A stretch of 61,967 nt of DNA. It comes from Gnetum montanum (lineage: Eukaryota; Streptophyta; Gnetopsida; Gnetales; Gnetaceae). The position numbers were made by a program, and so were the translations under genes. Positions 24,350-37,027 of this stretch are shown piece after piece. Within the stretch, counting starts at the first letter, position 1, and the number at the start of each line of letters is the position of its first letter. The DNA is taken from positions 16,439-78,405 of the forward strand of contig MNCI01033312.1 in NCBI GenBank assembly GCA_015680685.1. The letters are read 5' to 3'. A model generated the notes under the pieces. It ran no database searches and was not told the DNA's origin. It saw nothing but the letters and a program-made list of their open reading frames with translations.

Positions 24350-25880
24350 ATTTCAAGTAAGAGTCCCTTGAACTAAAACCTCTACTAGCCAACATGGAAT
24401 ATGTGTTCTTAAAAATAGGAAGCTAGTAATAATCAATGCAAATATTTCCTCAGAATAGAAAAAGATACTATTGAAAGTGGTTGAAAAATGGTTAGCAACC
24501 TTTACCTAGTCGTATCTTGAATTCACAGTGATTAATCCTAGGATATGCCAGCATCACATCTACACTAATTTGACCATGAAGCGAAAGAGGAAACTAGAAA
24601 GGCAATTGAACCCTAAATTGAAGTAGATCATCAAAGAGGAAATCAAACAACTCCTCAAGGTGGGGTTCATTTGTCCCATTGTGGCTAGTGAGTGGGTTAG
24701 CCCACTCATGATTATGTCAGAGAAGGGTGGCAAGTGATGAGTCTGCATTAATTTTTGGCTACTAAATATGGCAACATTTAAGGATCACTTTCCATTATCA
24801 TTTGTTGATTAGGTGTTAGACACAATATTTGGGCATTACTATTATAGTTTTCTATATTGTTATAGTAACTATAACCAAATTCAAATTACACCAAAGGACT
24901 AGGCCAAGAAAACATTGACGAGGCCTTGGGGGACTTTTGCATATTGCAAGATGCCATTTGGTTTGTGTAATGTCCCTATTACATTTCAATGCTTGGTTCT
25001 AATAATTTTTTAATAGTAAAATGGTAGTGGTGTGGAAGTCTTCATGGATGACTTATCCACTTATGGAGCTACATTTGAGCAAGTATTGGATTGCCTTGAG
25101 AAATTTCTAAAATGATGTGTTGAGATAAACCTCATGCTCAATTGGAAAAAGAGTCACTTGATGATCCAAGAAGGAATTCTTGGGGCACAAAATATCACAA
25201 GTAGGAATTGAGTTCAATGCTAAAAAAATTAAGGATCATCCAAGGAATAACCCACCAACCATAAACTATTAAAGATGTTTGGTCATTCCTTGGACATATT
25301 GGCTACTACTTGTGATTCATAGAGAATTTCTCTAAGATCATAAAACTATTGTTTGAGTTGACAAAAAAAGATGCTCCATTTGCCTAGACCAAGGAATGTG
25401 AAAAAGCATTCTAGCAACTAAAGGAGAAAATTGTAGAAACTCTAATCCTACAAGAATCCAATTTCTCTAGACTATTTCATGTTATGACAGATGCATCAAA
25501 TTACTCTTTGGAAGTTATGTTTATATAGATGGATGACAAGAAACATCCATATTACATACATTGTGCTAGCTGAAGCATTGTGGATGCACAACTAAACTAC
25601 ACTACCATAGAAAAAGAATTGATGGTAGTGGTGTTTACTATAGAAAAGTTAAAAAATAATGTGCTTTGATACACAAAGTATTTGTGCATATAGACTACAG
25701 TGCCATCTGCTTCCTCATGAACAAGGAAATGGTGAGCCCCCATGTTATACAATGGTTAGTGATCTTACAATAATTCAATCTCACAATGGTAGATCGAAAG
25801 GGCATTGAGAATGTGGTTGCTGATCACTTGTCTCAGTTATGATGGAATAACAAGGAGGAGAAGAATCCACTATCTAATAT
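24350..25880 (+). pseudogene. Athila-like reverse transcriptase and RNase H, copy 1
   Basis: Frames alternate, but the order is clear: an entry segment near 24390-24560, the fingers around 24700-24900, GVEVFMDDLSTYG with intact FMDD at about 25026-25065, and EFLGHKISQVGIEFNAKKIK (25170-25235). RNase H pieces follow, including HRKRIDGSGV, IHKVFVHIDYSAICFLMNKE and MVDRKGIENVVADHLSQL (to 25838). Asp-to-Tyr/Ser changes and stops make it inactive. Confidence 0.8.
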
Positions 25881-25989
25881 GTTTCTTGATGAACTCCTCT
25901 TTGATGGGGCTATAATTGAATAATTACCTAATGAGCCTAAATGGTATGATGACATTTTCACCTATATTCTCACTTAAGAGATTCCATAA

Positions 25990-27170
25990 GGATTGGACTA
26001 CTAGAAGAAATAATAGTTTCTGCACTAGGTAAAATGCTTCATGGAGATCAATGAACACCTCTATATGGTGTGTGCCAATGGACTAGTTTGATGGTGTGTT
26101 ACTGATGTTGATCAACTGCATGTTCTCTAAGATGTGCATGAAGGTCCTTGTGGGGGCCACTATGCTAGAAGACACACAACCTTTAAAATATTGTTGGCAT
26201 ATACTATTGTCCAACAATCTTTAGGGATGCTCACTAATATCTCCACTCTTGTGAACAATGCCAACGAGATCGTGAAATGACTGCTTGAATGGAGGAACCT
26301 CAACAATGGATTTAATCACTAGAACCCTTTAACATATGGGGCATTAACTTCATGAGTTGCATCACATCCATGTCAAATGGAAAGGTGTACAGCATAGTCG
26401 TTGTTAACTATTATGTGGAATGGGCAAAAGCAACAACTATCATCAACTATACATCTTCTACTACTACATTGTTCCATTAATTTCTAATAATGGATTTCAA
26501 TTTATAGGAACTACTTTTTGGAAGATCATGCAACGCTTGGGGGTTAAACATAAACTCATAATACCCTACCACCCCCAAGCCAATGGTCAAGCTAAGGTTA
26601 CCAATAGGAAAATCACAAGGATTCTAACAAGAACTATTAGCAATTATAGGAAAGACTAGAGCACAAAACTCAATGATGCCCTTTGGACCTACTGCTCAAC
26701 ATGGAAAATTCCTATAGGCTACTCCCCTTATGAGCTTATGTATAGGAAATTACCAACACTTCCTATTCAACCCAAAATTTGTAGACTATCAACTACTTGT
26801 GACCTCGACCTTGACTTGAATTTAGCATAAAAAGAAAGATTGATGAATCTTAACTTGCTAGACAAAAATTGATTGGTGGCCCTATCATCTAATGAGTTGC
26901 ACAAGGCATAAAACAAAAAGTACCATGACCTTAAAATTAGAAAATTTAAATTTCAACCAAGAGACAAGGTCCTCTACTAGAACCCCACACATGTCCCTCA
27001 ATGAACCAAGTTCTAGATGTTGCGGAAAGGACCTTATATAATTTATGAAACTTTTCCTTTAGGGGCTATGATGATCTACAAACCTAAGAGCCCAAACAAG
27101 AAATGGTTAGTCAACATGGAATAAGTCAAAACTTTCCATGAGCATAAGTTAGCAAATACAACAAATGCTT
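25990..27170 (+). pseudogene. Athila-like integrase, copy 1
   Basis: The zinc-binding part reads DVHEGPCGGHYARRHT (about 26125-26170). The core piece 26420-26659 reads LISNNGFQFIGTTFW, then YHPQANGQAKVTNRKI. The second catalytic Asp is Asn and the catalytic Glu is Lys, both G-to-A changes. A broken C-terminal stretch matching the NDVLWAY..W/IGCSPYELVYRK region of copy 3 runs to about 26850. It ends just before a polypurine tract. Confidence 0.8.
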
Positions 27171-27223
27171 GATTAGATGGACAACCATGATTCATATTTC
27201 AGGTCTCTTCCTTTCAACTTGGT

Positions 27224-29012
27224 CATGGGGGAGATGGCCATCTACACTAACTATATAAGCAGCTCCTCAGTTTTTCATATTTTTGTTTTACAACTTTTTT
27301 TTTACACATTCTTTATTTACACTTTTTATTTTCTACAGTATTAATTTTTCAAAATTTTTTTTAGAACATCATTAGTATGTTTTCTTCTTCTTGAATATTT
27401 TACAATTTCTTATATATTTTTCTTTATTGGGATGTGATTTTCTTATCTTGTTTGAATAATAAGCATCGTATTGCCAACTAGGTACACTATGATTTGATTG
27501 ATGTGGACATGTACTATTCAGTTATTTGATTTTTTGTGTTTGCATTCTAGCTTTGAATTTTGTTATTGATAATTAGGACATGGTTTCTTTTCATGCAATA
27601 GGTAGTGAGTCCGCAACATCCACCCATCCACAAACTCTATGGTTTTCCTTGTTCTAGAAATGTGTAGTCCCTTTTTCATTAATAAAATAATAATAAATTT
27701 GTAACTTTGGTAGTTTTTGAATTTGGACAAAAGTTTGAATAGGGTGTGACTTCAAGGGGATTCGGTATTCTTTGTTCTTATCTACTTGCTTGTGTAAATG
27801 TGTGTTTTCATGGATTTCTTATTATTCCATGTTAAACAATAAAGGAAGTTGAATAAGTCTTTACATGATGTGGTTCCTATTTAATAAAATAATGATAATT
27901 CAAAGCACATTCCTTAGACAAAATAAATAGGCTACAAGCACTGGTTATGGAATCAAAAAAACATGTTATCCATGCCTAAAGGTCACCTTTAACTAAGGCT
28001 CTTCCTCACTTCCTACTTCTCTTTTCTTCTCTAATAAGGAATGGTGGTTATTCTGTGGAAGCACGCTTGTGTCTTAGGAGGTGGAGTAATCTTAGAATAT
28101 TGGTGCAAAGTCACTAAATGTGGTTGGTTTTGGTCTAGACTAAGGATGGATCTTATCAAGTCATTTAACCATAAAATTCACAAGGGACTTCATGTGACCT
28201 TAATTAGGAACTCCATTCCACTATCCTCATCCATCTATGCTTTCCATGTTTCACCTCACTACCAGTTTCATGTTCTTGTTTGATGTTCTGGTTTGAAGTC
28301 TCAAAATTCTTAGGTAGTTTCTTCCAAGTTTTTGTACTTAACCTTCCATAATAATTAATCATACACAAGGCCCATGAACTCCTTGATTTGAAGTTATTCA
28401 AGGGTAATAAAAAGCCTATGCCTACTTTGGGGAGGATCCACTTACATATCTTTTGGTTGGATTATCAACTCCTTTTATTTACCTCATCACTGACATCCAA
28501 TTGTGTGTATCTTCACAACATTTTTCAGTGAACTTTCCTTTTTATTATTATGAATTCTTAAACCCTATTCAAGAATTTCATCCTATTTGAGCTTTTTTAA
28601 ATTTAGTGGACCACTTATCTATTTCACCCTATTTGTTAGTCTTCCCACTAACACTACTAAAGGAATCAATCCACCACAATCACAACCTAGCCGAGTATGA
28701 CCATCGATAAGACAAAGTACTTAATAGCCATGTGTTACACATTGCATACTAATTCATGATTCTATTATTATTTCAATGGAAAACATGGACTAGAAGTGAG
28801 GCTATCTTCACAACAAATAATGTGGCAATTCCACATGATGAGGACTCTTCATGATCATTGAATCTTCTTCCTTGCTCTTTAACTACCAAAGGATTAGATG
28901 TTAGGTTTGTCTAGGGTGTTCTCTTTTCTTGTCATGAATATCCAATTTTGTAAAAGATTGTAATATGTACACTTGGGTACTTAGAAGTCTATTTGTTTCA
29001 TCTAAGTTTGTT
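27224..29012 (+). repeat. Athila-like 3' spacer, copy 1
   Basis: Begins with the purine tract ATGGGGGAGATGG directly after pol and matches the reverse complement of about 35250-37040 in copy 3: GTAGTGAGTCCGCAACATCC at about 27602, and the TACTTTGGGGAGGATCCACTT block near 28415. No long ORF survives, so an env-like gene, if ever present, is lost. It stops abruptly near 29012. Confidence 0.7.
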
Positions 29013-30530
29013 TTACCTAGTGAAGAAATTGCTATTTTTTCTAGTGAAACAACCCTTGTGGCATCTCCTGAGTGAGAAGATATGTAAGAATGTTATCATA
29101 CTATTTTGGCTCATTGGGCATTTGTTTAGTTACAACCCTAGCAAAGAGGAGTTCATTAGGAAATGTATCAGATAATGGGCTTTTTCCCTCTTTGTCATTC
29201 CATCACAACAAAGAAAAGTGATCAGTGAGCACATTCTCAATGCCCTTCGATCTACCATTGTAAGATTAAATTCCTACAAGATCACCATCCACTGTATGAA
29301 ATGAGGGCTCATTGTTGGCTTGTTCATTAGGAAGTGGATGGCATTATGATCTATGTGCACAAACACTTTGTATTCAAGAACATAGTGCCTAAATGTTTCT
29401 AGAGCAAACACCATGGCCATCAATTCTTTCTCTATGGTGGTGTAATTCAATTGTGCACCCACAATTATTCAACTAGTGCATTGGATGCATTATGGACATT
29501 TCTTATTATCTAACTGCATCAACACCACTTCCAAAGCATAATTGGATGCATTTATCATAATGTGAAATGGTCTAGATTAATCAAGAACCTCTAGGACTGG
29601 AGTTTCCACAAGTATTTCTTTTAGTTGCTAGAACACCTTTTCACATTTTGGGATTTAGACAAAAGAAGCATTTTTCTTTGTTAGCTCAACCAATGGTTTT
29701 GCAATCTTAGAGAAATTCTCTATGAATTTTCGATAGTAGCTAGTATGTCTAAGGAATGACCAAAGATCTTTAACTATTTCTGGCTTGTAGGTTATTCTTT
29801 GGATGATCCTTATTTTTCTAGGGTCTACCTAAATTCCTACTTGTGAGATTTTGTGCCCCAGTACAATGCCCTCCTAGACCATGAGATGAATTTTTTTTCT
29901 AATTGAGTCACAAGTTGATTTCAACACACCATTTTAGCACTTGCTCAAGGTGGTCTAGGTCATGCTTACATGTAGCTCCATAGGTGAAGAAGTCATCCAT
30001 GAAGACTTCTACACCACTACCAATTTGTTGTTGAAAGATGCTTAAGGATAGGCATTGAAATGTGGAAGGAGCATTGCATAGACCAAAAGACATCTTACAA
30101 TATGAAAAATTCCCCCAAGGACTTGTAAACATTGTCTTTACTTGGTCATCCAGTGCAATTTGGCTTTGAGTATAGCCACTAGAACCATCTAAGAAGCTGT
30201 AGTAGCAATGCCTTAATATTGTGTCTAGTACCTAGTCAACAAATAACAATAGAAAATGATCCTTGAATGTTGCCATATTTAGTAGCCTAAAATCGACGTA
30301 GACCTATCACATACCACCTTTCTTTGGTACAATTACAAGTGGACTAACCCACTCACTATCCACAATGGGATAGGTGAACCTTGCCTTGAGGAGTTGCTTG
30401 ATTTCCTCCTTGATGATATGATTTAATATGGGGTTCAACCACCTCTATTGCTATCATTTTGGCTTCATGATTAGGTCAGTGTAAATGTGATTCTGGCATA
30501 TCCTCGAATCAATTCCTATGAGATTAGGAT
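29013..30530 (-). pseudogene. Athila-like reverse transcriptase and RNase H, copy 2
   Basis: The 30132-29908 segment reads FTSPWGNFSYCKMSFGLCNA, STFQ, then GVEVFMDDFFTYGAT with an intact FMDD (+ about 29990-30003). The RNase H piece 29462-29274 reads QLNYTTIEKELMAMVFALET, VFVHIDHNAIHFLMNK. It then ends with fragments matching 38350-38560 of copy 3. Other frames are interrupted. This is the best-preserved RT palm of the three copies. Confidence 0.85.
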
Positions 30531-31019
30531 ATGACCAAGAAAAAGCTATTGAAAATCTTTTAACTACTTTCAACAACATCTTTTTCTATTCTAGAGCAAG
30601 TCTTGCATTGATTATAACTAGCTTCTTATTCTTCAAAAATATATATTCCATTCTAGCCAGTAACACTTTTAGTTCAAGGGGCTCTTGCTTAAATTTATTA
30701 GTAATTTGCAACTCTTCTTAGTGAATATCACCATTTGTATCTTCAAAGAGTTGGTGATGAACTTGCTTAAGTTCATCCATGTTCATGGCATATTCACATG
30801 TCAAGCTCTTAGCTAGTTCCATGCAAAGTGTGCTACTTTTTGAACTAGTGGTTAGCCACTAGGTACCCTTCTATTTTATAGCTATTATATACAAACACCT
30901 TTGAATTTCTACCTCTAACGCACACTACTTGCATGTAAAGATGGATGCATGCTTGATGGCCCAAAGTTTCTACACATGATTACACCCTATATCACTATAC
31001 ACAATGCATGGAACTCTCT

Positions 31020-31420
31020 TCTTCTAGATCTTTCCAAATGTACTTTCTTTAGATATTTCCAAGGAAATATTTTTTATGCCCATTCTTGCATCTATGATGC
31101 TCAACCATGCCTTTCCCGTAATGATTGGGATGTTCCCTTTATAGTTATCCACTTTGATTACCAAGAATTCGACAATATAAGACCACCCATAGACAATGGT
31201 CATAATGTCTTCTACTAGTCCCAATGGAACAGTGATGGACTGGTCTACTAATTCCAATCTAATGTTGCTCTTCTTAAGAGGAGGCAAGTTCCAGGCAATG
31301 TACATCTCATGAGAAATAAAATTAACATCAAAACCTGAATCAAGAAGAGCCTTGCATGGTTCATTCCCAGCAATCTATAGATAAATTAGAGGACTTCCAA
31401 GATTGGCTAATTTCCTATGA
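31020..31420 (-). pseudogene. Athila-like retropepsin, copy 2
   Basis: 31305-31024 reads NLPPLKKSNIRLELVDQSIT, VPLGLVEDIM, VIKVDNYKGNIPIITGKAWL. This is the C-terminal half of the protease and is nearly co-linear with copy 1. The active-site box lies just upstream (+ about 31340-31370) in a broken frame. Confidence 0.75.
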
Positions 31421-31499
31421 AGGTTTCCTACATGGATCAAATCATACATAGTATGAGTGAACATTAAAATAAGGAGCCTTAGTAGAGTTTGGTTTGAAG

Positions 31500-34010
31500 A
31501 AGGCCCAAAGGAATTTGATATAGATCAAAAGGAAAGAGTAGGGTTGTTAACATTGGCTGTAGGCGAGGTCTTAGGTGGACTATGAGGTCAAACGAAAGGT
31601 GTTTTCTTTGATCAGGAATTCAACCCATTAAATTAATGATTGGGTTGTAAATTAATAGCCCTCATAGCATTGCATTGTTACAATTGAGTTGGTAGTTCAT
31701 CCTGCATAGGAGGAGTAGGTGGTAGTTCTGCAATTGGAGGAGGAGTATGTGTAGGGATAGGTCAAGGATAGGGATACGAGGTGGCATCCATTATTTTATG
31801 TGGAGAAGGATTTTAGGAGTAATAAAAAGGGTGGTAGTAAGGCTGAATATTAGAAAAATGACTAGAAGAGTCACATGGAGACATGGGTTACTCAATGTGA
31901 TAACCATATGGATCAGGCTGCCAATAGGGGTATTGTTACCTTGGTGGTGCAAGTGCCCATGATTTTGGTTGCTACCATTGTTGGTACTATTTGTACAGTT
32001 GCAGTGGAGTTCCACTTGGATAATACAAGTTTTGTTAGTAGAACTACCTAAGATTACCTTGAGGATAAGACAACCTTCTAAATATTTGCCTTTGTGTAAG
32101 TCATGGATGTAAGGTAGACACCCTAGACTACTAAAGATGTGACACAACGAGGCAACATCCCTTAGGATGTTCATATTGGAAAACATCATATACATGATCA
32201 TCATTTGATTTGCGATCCGCAACCTCTTCTATTGTAGTAATTTTTTCCTTATCTCTGAAATATGCATGTTTAGCTTTCTTGTGCCTCCTGCACTCACAAT
32301 CACTACCTTGTTCTTTGGACTCTTCAACAGTTTTGAGGATAGCTTGAAATCTACTATCCATGGAGTCCGTTAACTGATCAACCTTGGTTGTAAGTTTAGA
32401 TTGGAATTGTTGAACTAGTAAGGCTTTTTTATGCATACCCTCATGAAATATGGATTCATTATCACTTTCATAGAAATGAAACTCTTGCTTTCGAATGGAA
32501 GGATCACAATTGTACTCCTCTATACTTTCTCTTTTTCTTAGTTCATCCTCCTCTTTGGAAACCTACTCTATTAACCTTTGTATCTAATAGGTAGTTATTT
32601 CTAACAATTACCCTTGGGCATAAAAACCAAGGATTTTTCTCATTTCATTATGAACCCCATCTGTAATCTGGTGAAGTTGAGCCAATTAAGAATAATCATG
32701 GCTAGGATGTTTGTGCATCAAGGCATAGTATTAGCTAATGGAAGCATCTAAGGATTTGTGTGTTTCTTGTTTCCACCCTTGAATTTGCTTCCTTAAGTTG
32801 GACACCTTGAAGTACATCTAATAGTTATCATGAATAACTCGAGCATGGTACTCCATTGTTTGATAGATTCTAACTCTAAAGATTGGTATCGATTCTCTAC
32901 TTCTTTAATGAGTGTCCTAGAGAACAACTTCAGTTTCTACCACTTTTTTTCATTGTTTTGCAAGGCACATGAATCTTGGAAAGCTTGAAGATGATTCTGT
33001 GGATCAGAGTTATATCCTCCTTCAAATCAAGAAATATTATTCATCTCTAACCATTTGATCTGACTATCTTTTACATGCCTTGTTGGGATTTTAACTACCT
33101 CTATGCTGTTAAGCATACTTCAAGTAGGAAATAGAGGCTCATTGAGGCCTTGATCATGGTGCCTATGATGCCCTCTAAAATCCCTTCATTCATGGTAATG
33201 TGGCTCTCTTAAACATTTGCATTCTTGATCTTGCCTATCTCGATGGTCCCCTTGATTATTATGGTCCCATCGATCATTGCACTCATTTTGATCATCTCCA
33301 TCATGATCTCACCTTCTGTGGTCATGATTAGAGCCAAAAGAAGAAGAAGATGATGAATGGGAAGAGAAAGAAAAATTAGCACTATCAGAGTACCTACTAC
33401 TATCTCTTTGGTGATCAGGACCACAATCATGATTGTGCTTTTTATCAGCATCCCTCTCTTGACTTATCCCTCTAGATCCTTCTTTGTCATTGGATCTCTT
33501 GTTATCAGAATCAAGATTGTGAAATGTGGAGTGAAAATTTTGGTTTTGACCTCCATTGCAAAAGTTAAATAGAGGAGCATCATTGTATATAAAGTATCTA
33601 AAGAAGGGTTTTCCACTAGCTTGTTGGTATAACAAGAATGAAGGATTGTTAAGCCCTTTTCCCTTCCAAAACTCATAGCAACATTCTAGCTATCGATCCC
33701 ACAAGTGTTGTACTTCAGTGGGATGATAATCCTTGGCACCAAAATCTTTCACATTATACTCCCCATGGTAGTCTTGAAGACCACATCATGAAAGCATTTG
33801 ATAGAGCATTGTAGGAGCAACACAACTTGGCAGAAATACAATATTACCCTCCATGTCACAGCACCACAACTATTCATCTTGGTGTAGGATGAAGATGAAA
33901 TCTGGCACATACTCATCAAGGTGAGTATAGATAAATTCATACTATTGAGGCTTTGTTAAATGAACATTATCGGCCTTGGGCAGAGAAGCACTCCTATGAG
34001 AAGAAGACAT
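31500..34010 (-). pseudogene. Athila-like gag, copy 2
   Basis: ATG at 34010-34008 starts MSSSHRSASLPKADNVHLTK, followed by interrupted text matching copy 1. The piece 33635-33309 holds LYQQASGKPFF and the Ser-rich GRDADKK/FGSNHDHRR linker. 32436-32131 holds the C-terminal basic region with VYDVFQYEHPKGCC, in which two knuckle cysteines are lost. The region to 31500 is Pro/Tyr-rich with stops. Confidence 0.8.
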
Positions 34011-34150
34011 TTTTAGTTAGTGAATAAAAATCATAGTGTTATTTGAGAATATGTTGTAGTAATTTTGAAATAAAATATGAATCTTAGGTTCATTCCAATG
34101 ATTTAAATACTTTCAATGGGTTCTAGATAGTGCATAAAACAACAAAAAGG

Positions 34151-34168
34151 TCCTCAGTAATGGTGCCA
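34151..34168 (-). other. primer-binding site, tRNA-Asp type (copy 2)
   Basis: On the minus strand TGGCACCATTACTGAGGA follows the LTR end after one base and is homologous to the sites at 20896 and 58805. Confidence 0.8.
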
Positions 34169-34169
34169 A

Positions 34170-35035
34170 TGATGAGCGACAAGGTACCCCTACGCCCAAC
34201 CATACGAATCAGTAAGGCATTATGTGCAATTTAGTCAAATTTTGTGGACCTATAGTTATCTCATATAGTAGTTTCTCTAGGAAGTGAAACAACGTTGAGT
34301 AAATTCATTTTCTTTCCATCTGCACTTGTGAGGTTCAAGGGTATGGTTTAAGTGTAATTGAGGTATGTGAATTTTTGTTGTTTTATATTTTATGGATGTA
34401 ATATCCTAAAACAATAATAAGGGTAGAATAGATTAAAAACTAATGTCTATTCCCTAACTAGCCTAACATAAGTAACCACCCCACTTTCCTGGACACATAT
34501 AGCACTATTGGATTACCAAACGTTAAGTGTTGCTAGGTTACCAAGTACTATATGAATGCTCGAAGTGGTCATACTTGTGTTCATTAACTGCTAGAAATAA
34601 ATTGCTTAATCAAATGCATTAAGGTAAAGAAGAAGAAAGTAAAATGCATTAAAAAAATATTAAGCTATTCTTAGTGCTACAAGGATTGTCAAAAGAGTTC
34701 ATTTTATTTCCATCACACTGTTGTGCTTAGGTACATTAGTGCTCAAACAAAGAACCATACACACTTTAGACTCCTTCTATGGGCACTCAAAAAATATTCT
34801 AACTCTAAGGAAAATAAACTGCAAGAGCTTCACTACTTTGACTAAGAATGACCAAAAATTCACTATCCAAAACTATCCAAAACTGGAGCCTAGGCATGGT
34901 ATTTATAGATTTGGAGTATACACCCCAATGTTAAATGTTTGACATTGGACCAAGGCCCTAATGTCACATATGCAACATTACAGCCCTGATGTTGCATACT
35001 TGACATCATAGCCATAGAAAAACGGTGATTCATCA
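34170..35035 (-). repeat. shared LTR: 3' LTR of copy 3 and 5' LTR of copy 2
   Basis: On the minus strand it runs from TGATGAATCACC to GCTCATCA, 866 bp. It is preceded by a polypurine tract of copy 3 and followed by the primer site of copy 2. TATAAATA lies on the minus strand at about + 34898-34905. Upstream of it, ATGTTGCATATGTGACAT-type dyads repeat two or three times. Confidence 0.85.
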
Positions 35036-37027
35036 TACCCCCACAACTAAATGAAAACTCATTCTTGAGAGAAGAAGAGGAGGAATAAGTTCTTTACAAT
35101 ATAACATATAGGGTAGGTATGGAATTGTTAACTAACATGGCAAACTAACTTAGTTGAAATAGACATATAGACTTTGAGTGCCCAATTGTATGGAATTAAA
35201 ATTTTTACAACATTAGGTGTTCATGAGAAGAGGAGTAAAGACCTTGGAAAATATTGACATCCAACACCTCTTAGTAGTAGAATAATGAGAGAGAGGGAGA
35301 GAGAAAAGATCCAGTGATCATGAACAATCCTCATTATGTGGCATTTCTGCATCATCCTTGGTGAAGATAGTTTCACGTCCAGTCCATGCTTCCCACTACA
35401 ATCATGGAAAAATCATGAATTAGTGTGTAATGTGTAACACATGATGGTTAAATTCCTTGTCTCATTAGTGGCTACACTCAGCTAAGTTGTGATTGTGGTA
35501 GATTGGTTTCTTTAATAGTGTTAGCAAGAAGGCTGACATATAGGATTAATTAAATTAAGTGTTCCATTAAATTTAAAAATGTTCAATACAAGGAAATATT
35601 TGAAGAGGGTATAGGAATTCACAATAATAAAAAGGAAAGTTCACTAAAAATGGTTGTGAAGATGTGTACAATTGGATGTTATTGATGGGGTAGACAGAAA
35701 GAATTTTGATTGTAAACATGACTAAGGATAAAGAACTTAACTAACCCAACCAAAAGATATGCAAGTGGGTCCTCCTTAAAGTAGGCATAGGACTTATATG
35801 CCCTTGCATAAATTCAAACCAAAGAGTCCATGAGCTTCGTGGATAATTAATGATTACAAAAGTTAAGTACAAAAATCCAGAAGTAACTAACTAAGAATTT
35901 TGACACATCAAACTAAGACATTAAACCAAAACATGAAATTGGTAGTGAGGTGGAACATGAAAAGCATAGATTTATGAGAGAGTATGTGTGGACTGGAGCT
36001 TCTAATTTTGGTCACATGAAGTCCCTTTTGGATTATGTGATTAAATGACTTGATAGGATTCATCCTTAGTTCAGACTAAAACCAACCACTTTTAGTGACT
36101 TTGCATTGACATTCTAAGACCAATCCATCCCTTGAGACATAAGAGTTCTCCCAAAAAACAATCATCATTCTAAATTAGAGAAGAAGTAGGAAGTGAGAAA
36201 GGGCCTTAGTTAGAGGAGACTACTCCCATAACAAGTGCTTGTAGCTCATTTATTTCGTCTAAGGGGCGTACTTTGAATTCTCATTATTGTTATTTTTTTT
36301 TGAAATGGGAACCACACCATGCAAAGACACATTCATTTGTTTTTTCCAAGGGGTGAGCTTTGAATTCTCATCATTTTTTATGAGAACAACACAATCCAAG
36401 GACTTATTTAACTTCCTTTATTGATTGGCATGGAATAGTAAGAAATTCATGGAAACACACATGCACTCAATAAAATAAAAAAGCACAAAGAATAATAAAT
36501 CCCCTTGAAGCCACACTCTATTCAAACCTTTGAATCCTTCCTAATTCTAGAAACTACCAATGTCACAAGTTTATTAAAGCTTGATTAATGAAAAAGGGAT
36601 TACACATTTCTAAAACAAGGAAAACCATAAAGTGTGTGAATGGGTGAATGTTGTGGACTCACTACCTATTACATGTTAAGAAACTATGTCCTAATTATTC
36701 ATAATGAAATTCAAAGCCAGAAACTAGACATCAATAATCAAATAACAAAAATAGTATATACCACCAACAAGTGCACATTACCAATCTACCTAGCACTCAT
36801 TAACAAAAAGTTAGAAAATCACACCAAATAATAGAAAATATAAAAGAAAGTGTAAACTATTCAAGAAATATCAAATGTACTAACAATGGTGTAAAATAAA
36901 AAATTAGAAAATATTAATAACATAAAAACAAAAACATGTAAATCAAAAAGTTGTAAAATGAAAAATGTGTAAAACAAAAAAGTTTAAAAAACTTAGGAGC
37001 TACTTAAATGATTAGCATGGTTGGCCA
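35036..37027 (-). repeat. Athila-like 3' spacer and polypurine tracts, copy 3
   Basis: Non-coding, about 2 kb. At the LTR edge the minus strand has TTTAGTTGTGGGGGTA (terminal polypurine tract, + 35036-35051). At the pol edge it has GGGGTGGGGAGATGG (+ about 37023-37038), a second purine tract also present in copy 1. No env-like ORF is recognisable. Confidence 0.7.

Larger units (their letters stand above)
20049..29012 (+). mobile_element. Athila-like element, copy 1 (3' truncated)
   Basis: The plus-strand order is LTR, tRNA-Asp-type primer site, gag, protease, RT, RNase H, integrase and a roughly 1.8 kb 3' spacer. It breaks at about 29012 before the terminal polypurine tract and 3' LTR, where copy 2 begins on the opposite strand. 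The FMDD palm box and Asp primer site point to the Athila lineage. All ORFs are interrupted. Confidence 0.85.
29013..34168 (-). mobile_element. Athila-like element, copy 2 (3' truncated, inverted against copy 1)
   Basis: The minus-strand order is primer site, gag, protease, RT and RNase H, ending at about 29013 inside the region after RNase H. Integrase, 3' spacer and 3' LTR are missing. It shares its 5' LTR (34170-35035) with the 3' end of copy 3. Confidence 0.8.

Noticed and set aside
31791-32222. 143-codon minus ORF, and the 156-codon equivalent at 40915-41385
   Set aside because: These are off-frame shadows of gag. The true frame contains the YEHPKGCC knuckle shared by all three copies.
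33209-33451. Hydrophobic Ile/Leu/Met-rich ORF (also 57756-58163 and 21447-21842)
   Set aside because: Frame shadows over the Ser/Asp-rich gag linker, not membrane proteins.
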